Of a stretch of DNA of 5,743 bases, positions 1 to 3,887 are shown in pieces. The first letter of the stretch is position 1. The number at the start of each line of letters is the position of its first letter. Below the pieces are notes generated by a model, which did not search any database, had not been told where the DNA came from, and was given only the letters and a program-made list of their open reading frames with translations. The translations under genes were made by a program, and so were the position numbers. The stretch is from DAOMOP01 sp035444405 (lineage in GTDB: Bacteria > Pseudomonadota > Gammaproteobacteria > Burkholderiales > Rhodocyclaceae): positions 1 to 5,743 of the forward strand of contig DAOMOP010000238.1 in assembly GCA_035444405.1 (NCBI GenBank), given 5' to 3'.

Positions 1-6
1 CCTGCC

Positions 7-49
7 GCGGACGCCCTCTCGGATCGGCCGCCGGCCTCGCTGCGTCCGC
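7..49 (-). terminator. Inverted repeat at the protease stop codon, possible terminator
   Basis: On the minus strand GCGGACGC (49-42) pairs perfectly with GCGTCCGC (14-7). The 27-nt interior holds a smaller GGCC-GGC-GGCC hairpin (36-26). The first arm begins with the last base of the TAG stop. Only six bases remain before the window edge (GGCAGG), with no U-tract, so an intrinsic terminator cannot be confirmed. It may instead be a Rho-dependent or mRNA-stabilising 3' structure. Confidence 0.4.
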
Positions 50-1905
50 TAGTAATGGACCGTGATCGATTGAGTCCCGATGTTTCCGGCCGCGTCTTCC
101 CCCTCGGCTGCGATGGTATGCGTACCGACCCCCGCCTTGCGGGAGCTCCACTTGTGGCTGATGCTTTCACCATTCGCACTGGCAACGAGCTGACCATTGA
201 CGAACAACCTGATCCGGACCACACCGACATTGTCGCTCGCGCTCGCCTTGATCAGCACGTTTCCGCTCACCTTGCTTCCGTCGGCCGGATTGCTGATCGA
301 CGCCGTCGGCGCGATCGTGTCGTCGGTCGGCTCGGGCGTGGGTTCCGGCTCGGGCTCGGCCGCCGTGTTCTCGACCTGGACGCTCACCGCGTGCGAGCTG
401 TAGTTGCCTGCGGCGTCGTAGGCGTAGGCCGTCAGCTTGGCCGTGCCGTCACTGACCGTGGTGCTATCCCAGCTGAAGCCGTACGGAGCCGTCAGCGCGC
501 TGGCGAGCTTGGTGCCGTTCACGTGCAGATCGACCCGGGCGACGCCGACATTGTCGCTCGCGCCGACATCGACGGCGACCAGGCCGCTCACGGTCGAACT
601 GCCGGTCGGGTTCGTCACCGCGACGGTCGGGGCGGTCGTGTCCGCCGTCACCGTCGCGCTGGCGGCATTGACCGCCGCGAGCGCATCGACCCGACCATGG
701 CCGTAAAGCGTGTCCTTGCCGGCCGTGCCCAGATCGACGGCGGTCGAAAACAGGATGGACTCGACCTCGGTCGCGGTCAGCTGCGGATTGGCGGCCATGA
801 CCAGCGCCGCGGTCCCGGCGGTGACCGGCGCCGAGAACGACGTGCCCGACATGCTGCCGTAGCTGCTGCCGCGCTTGGTCGTGTAGATGCTCGCTCCGGG
901 CGCGCTCAGATCGACGAAATCGCCGTAGTCCGACCAGCTCGCCTTCACGTCGCTGCTCGTCGTCGCGCTGACCGCGATCAGCGACGTGCTCGCAGCCGTG
1001 CTCAGCTCCTTGCCGCTGTTGCCGGCCGATACCATGACCAGGCCGCCCTTGTTCTTCATGTACTGGGCCGCGCTCTGCACCGTCGTCGAGCCGGCGGCAC
1101 CGAAGCTGACATTCGCGACGCGCGCACCATGATCGGCCGCCCAGGTCAGGCCGTTTGCGATCGTACTCCAGTAGCCATATCCGCTGGTGTCCGTGACGCG
1201 AATCGGCATGATCCGCGCCCCATGCGCGAGCCCGGCGACACCGAGGCCGTTGTTGGTCGCAGCCACCGCCGTTCCGGCCACCGCCGTGCCGTGACCGTGC
1301 ACGTCGGCCGTGTCGGAATTGTTGTCGTAGGTGTTCCAGCCGGGCACCAGCAGCGGGGAGAGGTCCGGGTGGCTCGCCTCGACACCGGTGTCGAGAATCG
1401 CGACCGTCACGCCGTTGCCGTCGCTCAGGCTCCACGCACTATCGGCACCGACTTTCGGCAGATGCCACTGCTTGCTGTAGTAGGGATCGTCGGTCGCCTC
1501 GAAGCTCACCCGCTCGTCCAGCTCGACGAAGCCGAGATGCTTGTTCGCGCGCAGCAGCGCGGCCACGGCGCGCTCCGACGCCTGCGGCGGCAGCTGGACC
1601 ACGCGAACGTCGATGCCGTTGATGCGCCCGACCGCGCGGCCACCGACCGGCCGGAGGATCTTCTCGAATTCGGCGTCGGACAGACCGGGGCGAGGCTGGA
1701 TCAGCAGCCGCCCGGGGGCCCATTCCGCAGCCACCGGAGCGGCCTGCGCCGGCCCCTTTCCGCTGCCCTGGCCCTGCCCCTGCGCGAGCGCGGGTGCAGC
1801 GAGGAATGCGGCGGACACGGTGATTGCCAGCACGGCCAGCCGCGGTCTGCGCGACGGCGCCCGCACCGGGGCGGAAGGAGGATTGCTGCGGAGTGAAACG
1901 TTCAT
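49..1905 (-). CDS. Secreted subtilisin-family (S8) serine protease with two C-terminal Ig-like domains
   Basis: Predicted exported endopeptidase of 618 residues. The N-terminus has an Arg-rich n-region and a hydrophobic stretch ending in APALA, with likely signal peptidase cleavage after residue 41. A Gly/Gln-rich spacer follows, then an inhibitor-like propeptide (about 62-135) and a thermitase-like catalytic domain (about 139-415). The triad is intact: Asp172 in AILDTGV, His205 in HGHGTAVAG and Ser356 in GTSFSAP, with oxyanion Asn296 in SAGNSG. Two Ig-like modules (about 425-511 and 532-617), each carrying SDNVGV and DAAGN-type motifs, are joined by a Glu-Pro linker (517-528). The ATG at 1905 is chosen because GGGAG lies 6 nt upstream and a signal peptide begins there; in-frame ATGs at 2034, 1941 and 1926 lack such sites, and 2034 lies inside the riboswitch. 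A c-di-GMP riboswitch leader probably controls expression. The Ig modules may bind a surface or substrate (inference). Being next to secretin/pseudopilin genes makes it a candidate type II substrate. The family call is very secure; the natural substrate is unknown. Confidence 0.95.
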   Translation of the reverse strand: MNVSLRSNPPSAPVRAPSRRPRLAVLAITVSAAFLAAPALAQGQGQGSGKGPAQAAPVAAEWAPGRLLIQPRPGLSDAEFEKILRPVGGRAVGRINGIDVRVVQLPPQASERAVAALLRANKHLGFVELDERVSFEATDDPYYSKQWHLPKVGADSAWSLSDGNGVTVAILDTGVEASHPDLSPLLVPGWNTYDNNSDTADVHGHGTAVAGTAVAATNNGLGVAGLAHGARIMPIRVTDTSGYGYWSTIANGLTWAADHGARVANVSFGAAGSTTVQSAAQYMKNKGGLVMVSAGNSGKELSTAASTSLIAVSATTSSDVKASWSDYGDFVDLSAPGASIYTTKRGSSYGSMSGTSFSAPVTAGTAALVMAANPQLTATEVESILFSTAVDLGTAGKDTLYGHGRVDALAAVNAASATVTADTTAPTVAVTNPTGSSTVSGLVAVDVGASDNVGVARVDLHVNGTKLASALTAPYGFSWDSTTVSDGTAKLTAYAYDAAGNYSSHAVSVQVENTAAEPEPEPTPEPTDDTIAPTASISNPADGSKVSGNVLIKASASDNVGVVRIRLFVNGQLVASANGESISHKWSSRKAGVGTHTIAAEGEDAAGNIGTQSITVHY

Positions 1906-1911
1906 CGGTTG

Positions 1912-1916
1912 CTCCC
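1912..1916 (-). promoter_or_regulatory. Shine-Dalgarno site of the protease
   Basis: On the minus strand AAAGGGAG ends 6 nt before the ATG at 1905, a near-ideal site. It decides the start codon over three upstream in-frame ATGs. Its GGAGC (1915-1911) is complementary to GCUCC at 1970-1966 and to GCUCC in the aptamer's distal hairpin (2032-2028), so masking of the site is possible but unproven. Confidence 0.8.
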
Positions 1917-1980
1917 TTTGATTCATTCGACGACCGGTCATGGGCGACAGGTACGGGGAATGCTCGGAGCAGATGAACGC

Positions 1981-1997
1981 GGCCGCGAGACGCGGCC
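1981..1997 (-). promoter_or_regulatory. GC-rich hairpin downstream of the riboswitch (possible expression platform)
   Basis: On the minus strand GGCCGCG-UCU-CGCGGCC makes a perfect 7-bp, nearly all-GC stem with a 3-nt loop. It starts about 10 nt after the aptamer and ends 75 nt before the protease start. It is followed by GCGUUCAUCU rather than a run of U, so it is not a canonical intrinsic terminator. It may be an attenuating or anti-terminating structure, a Rho-related element, or only a stable leader stem. GACCGG at 2002-1997 abuts and shares one base with this stem, and is complementary to CCGGUC (2051-2046) in the aptamer. Confidence 0.5.
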
Positions 1998-2007
1998 CGG
2001 TCGGTTC

Positions 2008-2094
2008 CCTGGCAATCCCGCTGTCATGGAGCACGAGGCTCTTTAGACCGGTGATTTTGCGTCCCCGCCTTTTGACGGGTTTGCCCTTTTCAGG
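2008..2094 (-). ncRNA. Class I cyclic-di-GMP riboswitch aptamer (GEMM-I)
   Basis: The minus strand carries the GEMM-I signature blocks in order: AGGGCAAACC (2087-2078), GGGACGCAAA (2065-2056), CCGGUCUAAA (2051-2042) and AGCGGGAUUGCC (2022-2011). The supporting helices are visible. The closing stem is CCUG/CAGG (2094-2091 with 2011-2008). The first hairpin is CCCGUC/GGCGGG (2079-2074 with 2069-2064, one G-U pair) with loop AAAA. The second arm is CCG/CGG, GUC/GAC and GAGC/GCUC around the CUAAA receptor-like element. Aligned by eye to the Vibrio cholerae Vc2 aptamer as I remember it, the ligand-contacting G20, A47 and C92 correspond to G2084, A2057 and C2012, all conserved. The AAAA loop is not GNRA, the usual partner of the receptor. 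The aptamer ends 102 nt before the protease start on the same strand, so it should act in cis on the protease mRNA. Whether c-di-GMP raises or lowers expression is unclear. Confidence 0.95.
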
Positions 2095-2095
2095 T

Positions 2096-2122
2096 CATCG
2101 CAGCCAATAAGGGCTGGCGATG
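2096..2122 (-). repeat. Imperfect inverted repeat directly before the aptamer
   Basis: On the minus strand CAUCG-c-CAGCC (2122-2112) pairs with GGCUGCGAUG (2105-2096) around the 6-base loop CUUAUU. This gives ten base pairs with one bulged C. The stem ends one base before the riboswitch closing helix. It could be a 5' leader hairpin stacked on the aptamer or a DNA operator near the start of transcription. There is no U-tract after it, so it does not look like a terminator. Confidence 0.55.
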
Positions 2123-2193
2123 GATACTACGTCAGGATTCAGACGGCTTCGGCTGCTGTCATATGGCGTTACTCTTTCTGACGAACTCGAAAC

Positions 2194-2222
2194 AGTATAC
2201 GGCGGATTGTGCGACTTCTTGA
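2194..2222 (-). promoter_or_regulatory. Candidate sigma70-type promoter for the riboswitch-protease transcript
   Basis: The minus strand has TATACT at 2199-2194, five of six matches to the -10 consensus, within the most A+T-rich part of the window. A 17-nt spacer puts TCAAGA (2222-2217) at the -35 position, only a weak match, so an activator might be needed. Transcription would start near 2187, about 90 nt before the aptamer. A second possible -10, TAGTAT at 2129-2124, has no recognisable -35. No convincing sigma54 or sigma28 site was found. Confidence 0.3.
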
Positions 2223-2291
2223 GCGCTGTTACAAAATTCCACTCACATTTCTTCGCAAAGCGCAAGTGAATAGTCGGCAATTTGCCCAAAA

Positions 2292-2318
2292 GTCCCGGCG
2301 CAACTGGCGTCCCGGCGC
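2292..2318 (-). repeat. Pair of 10-bp direct repeats (GCGCCGGGAC)
   Basis: The minus strand has GCGCCGGGAC at 2318-2309 and again at 2301-2292, a spacing of 17 bp. A related GCCGGGTC lies at 2340-2333. A short inverted repeat, GGCAA-A-TTGCC, follows at 2286-2276. Directly repeated decamers upstream of a likely promoter could be binding sites for a regulator, but no family is recognised. Confidence 0.35.
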
Positions 2319-2335
2319 TGACAGGTGACGCGGAC

Positions 2336-2349
2336 CCGGCCGCGGCCGG
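2336..2349. repeat. 14-bp perfect palindrome, possible stem-loop after the pseudopilin operon
   Basis: CCGGCCGCGGCCGG reads the same on both strands. As minus-strand RNA the stem can be lengthened outward through two G-U pairs and one G-C pair (2352-2333). It lies about 115 nt after the stop of the last pseudopilin. It lacks a trailing U-tract, so a role as terminator is doubtful. It could equally be a protein-binding site or a chance effect of high GC. Confidence 0.35.
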
Positions 2350-2464
2350 ACCGTTCTCCCCACGCTTTCGTATGATTCAAGGATAAGGGCGAATCCGCTG
2401 CGCCGCGCCTGCGGCCCCGCCGTCCGGCATACCCGATACGCCAGCGACCGACTGCAGACCGTGC

Positions 2465-2968
2465 TCACGATGCGCCGTTGCTGGACCCCGTGCGGCCGCC
2501 GGCCCACGCGCGAAAAACCCAATCGGTATATCTCGCGGCGTGTTCGGCGGCCGTGCCGAGCGCGGGAGGCAGGTCGGCGCGGCGGATCGGCACGCGCTCG
2601 GAGAGGCTATGCACGCCGACGATCGCGCTGCCCTCGCGGATCACGCCCCACTGCGCCCGACCGGTGAACGGGTCGCGGTAGATGCGCCGCAGGTGCCGGC
2701 GCGGGACCGGAAAGCGGCGATCCTCGACCAGATCTTCCAGCGCGCTCGGCCAGCGCGGCGTGCCGGTGGGCGTGTCGGCCGCATAGCTCGCCAGCGCGCG
2801 TGCGAACTCTCGCCCGATCGCGAGCAGCTCGGCCTCGCGCTCGCGCTGCCCGGCCAGCTGCCACACGACACCGGCCTGGGCGGCAAAAAGCCCCAGCGCA
2901 GCCGCCATGAACAGCACCAGCAGATAGGTGTAGCCGTGCTGGCGGCGGCCGGGCTCACCAGTCCGCAT
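2465..2968 (-). CDS. Pseudopilin-like type II secretion protein without Glu5
   Basis: Small inner-membrane or pseudopilus protein of 167 residues. A short basic leader ends at Gly12, the probable prepilin peptidase site, followed by a hydrophobic segment (13-38) and a polar helix rich in Arg/Glu (about 41-60). The globular part contains the blocks SALEDLVEDRRFP (75-87), RHLRRIYRDPFTG (91-103), QWGV (106-109) and GVHSLSE (118-124), which I recognise from a family of PulG/GspG-related proteins of betaproteobacterial secretion loci. The mature N-terminus reads YTYLL, so position +1 is Tyr rather than Phe and the usual Glu at +5 is Leu. Absence of Glu5 is typical of GspK-like tip subunits, but this protein is much shorter than GspK. 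The ATG at 2968 overlaps the previous gene's stop by 14 nt and no strong Shine-Dalgarno site is visible, so translational coupling is likely. It is the last gene of the cluster. Confidence 0.85.
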   Translation of the reverse strand: MRTGEPGRRQHGYTYLLVLFMAAALGLFAAQAGVVWQLAGQREREAELLAIGREFARALASYAADTPTGTPRWPSALEDLVEDRRFPVPRRHLRRIYRDPFTGRAQWGVIREGSAIVGVHSLSERVPIRRADLPPALGTAAEHAARYTDWVFRAWAGGRTGSSNGAS

Positions 2969-3329
2969 AGCGCGTGCCGTCGCTCGCCGTGCCCGGGGCA
3001 CCGCTCCGGACGTCCCACATGCCGGTCTCGCCCGCTGTCGGCGGCGGCACGATCTGCCAGCTGTCGGTCGAGTCGGTGATCGGGTCCTTCGGCACCGCAC
3101 GCAGGTAGCGCCGCGCGACCAGCTCGTCGATGTCGCGCGGATAGGTGCCGGTGTCGGCGCGGTACTTGTCGATCGCATCGCGCATGACCGCGAGCGACTG
3201 CTGCAGCGTCGCCTCGCGCGCACGGTCGAGATGGTCGAAGTAGCGCGGGCCGGCGATCGTCAGCAGGATCGCGACGATCGCCATCACGACGAGGAGCTCG
3301 ATCAGCGTAAAGGCGCGCAGGCGTCGCAT
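2955..3329 (-). CDS. GspG-like (major-type) pseudopilin
   Basis: Pseudopilin of 124 residues, probably a main subunit of the periplasmic pseudopilus that pushes substrates through the secretin. A six-residue basic leader is followed by FTLIELLVVMAIVAIL (7-22), a textbook class III N-terminus with Phe at +1 and Glu at +5 (residue 11). The residue before the cleavage site is Ala6 instead of the usual Gly. The rest fits GspG: a long helix, the YPRDIDELV block (63-71), YLRAVPKDPIT (75-85) and a C-terminal DVRSGAPGTASDG loop ending in YADW. The length is slightly under that of typical GspG. The ATG at 3329 lies 3 nt after the previous stop and GGGAG (3343-3339) sits 9 nt upstream, inside the end of the previous gene. 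I leave the symbol empty because the locus may not be a canonical gsp operon. Confidence 0.9.
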   Translation of the reverse strand: MRRLRAFTLIELLVVMAIVAILLTIAGPRYFDHLDRAREATLQQSLAVMRDAIDKYRADTGTYPRDIDELVARRYLRAVPKDPITDSTDSWQIVPPPTAGETGMWDVRSGAPGTASDGTRYADW

Positions 3330-3332
3330 CGC

Positions 3333-3887
3333 TCACCACTCCCGATACGCAATGCCGTTCAGGCCCACGCGGTTCGACAGCGAATAGACATCGAACACGT
3401 CCGCCCCCTCGCGCGGCGCGTCCGGCGGGCTCGCGTAGCTGCGCTTGCCCCAGGTGCGCGCGGGCGCCTCGCGCGGATCCGGGTGGAACGGGTCGCGCGG
3501 GATGCGGCGCAGGAAGTAGATGCGCGCGCCGGACGGATCGCTGATATCGGGCACGCCGTCGACGAGCGCGGCCAGATCGGGCGGATAGCCCGACGCGCCG
3601 GCGGTCTGCGCGATGCGGCCGGCGTCGTAGGCGTCCTTGTAGGCATCGAGCGCCGCGCGGATCTGGCGCAGCGACTGGCGCAGCTCGGACTCGCGCATGC
3701 GCTGCGCCCCGAGCTCGGCGAGCGGAAACGCGCCGGCCGCGAGGATGCCGACGATCGCCACCGTGACGACGAGCTCGATCAGCGTGAAGCCGCACCAGCG
3801 CGGTATCGCCGCCGGCTTCGGCGCCAGCCCGCGATGCCGGCATGGTGCGTGCGGTGCGAAGCCGGTGCGGACACGCTGCGTCGCCAT
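3333..3887 (-). CDS. Pseudopilin-like type II secretion protein with a long leader
   Basis: Prepilin-like protein of 184 residues. The class III motif WCG-FTLIELVVTVAIVGILA has its Gly at residue 33, Phe34 at +1 and Glu38 at +5, followed by a polar helix (about 57-80) and a globular part with GYPPDLAALVDGV, YFLRRIPRDPF, a SYASPPDAP block and DVYSLSNRVGLNG ending in YREW. This ending resembles the neighbouring pseudopilin's and fits a GspG/GspH-like minor pseudopilin of a betaproteobacterial locus. The ATG at 3887 shares one base with the secretin stop (TGATG), strongly suggesting coupled translation; a GTG one codon upstream (3890) is also possible. With this start the leader is 33 residues and rich in Arg and Pro, far longer than the usual 6-10, and no ATG, GTG or TTG lies in frame nearer the cleavage site. 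Its partner is probably the GspG-like protein encoded 3 nt downstream. Confidence 0.88.
   Translation of the reverse strand: MATQRVRTGFAPHAPCRHRGLAPKPAAIPRWCGFTLIELVVTVAIVGILAAGAFPLAELGAQRMRESELRQSLRQIRAALDAYKDAYDAGRIAQTAGASGYPPDLAALVDGVPDISDPSGARIYFLRRIPRDPFHPDPREAPARTWGKRSYASPPDAPREGADVFDVYSLSNRVGLNGIAYREW
3339..3343 (-). promoter_or_regulatory. Shine-Dalgarno site of the GspG-like gene
   Basis: GGGAG on the minus strand lies within the last codons of the upstream pseudopilin, 9 nt before the ATG at 3329. It is the clearest ribosome-binding site inside the secretion operon and supports the start chosen for the GspG-like protein. Confidence 0.6.

Larger units (their letters stand above)
2035..2464. 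other. Intergenic regulatory region between pseudopilin operon and protease
   Basis: No credible protein gene lies here. The part nearest the pseudopilin stop (2464-2292) is GC-rich with palindromic and directly repeated sequence. The middle (about 2290-2100) is clearly richer in A+T and holds the best -10-like hexamer. The left end contains the hairpin and the c-di-GMP aptamer, which runs on to 2008. The change in composition suggests that the protease has its own promoter rather than depending only on read-through from the secretion operon. Confidence 0.6.

Noticed and set aside
49..120. C-terminal sorting signal (PEP-CTERM or similar) on the protease
   Set aside because: The protein ends in the second Ig-like domain (ITVHY) without a PEP motif, hydrophobic segment or basic tail.
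55..1896. Long plus-strand open frame (613 codons) opposite the protease
   Set aside because: It is Arg-, Asp- and His-rich with no recognisable domain, and is the expected antisense shadow of a high-GC gene whose catalytic motifs are intact on the other strand.
1981..1997. Canonical intrinsic terminator after the aptamer
   Set aside because: The stem is strong but the following bases are GCGUUCAUCU, not a U-tract, so I list it only as a possible expression platform.
1906..2034. N-terminal extension of the protease to an ATG at 2034
   Set aside because: The upstream ATG lies inside the riboswitch aptamer, has no Shine-Dalgarno site and would bury the signal peptide behind 43 extra residues.
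2095..2289. Small minus-strand frame of 64 codons before the riboswitch
   Set aside because: It begins with TTG, has no convincing ribosome-binding site or family resemblance, and runs over the A+T-rich promoter-like region and the hairpin.
2400..2464. Sigma54-like GG...GC promoter near the pseudopilin stop
   Set aside because: The spacing between TGG and TGC (12 nt between the GG and GC pairs) is not the required 10, and no other promoter features are present.
2229..2522. Minus-strand frame of 97 codons overlapping the last pseudopilin's end
   Set aside because: Its composition is unlike a protein gene and it overlaps a well-supported gene in another frame with no start signal.
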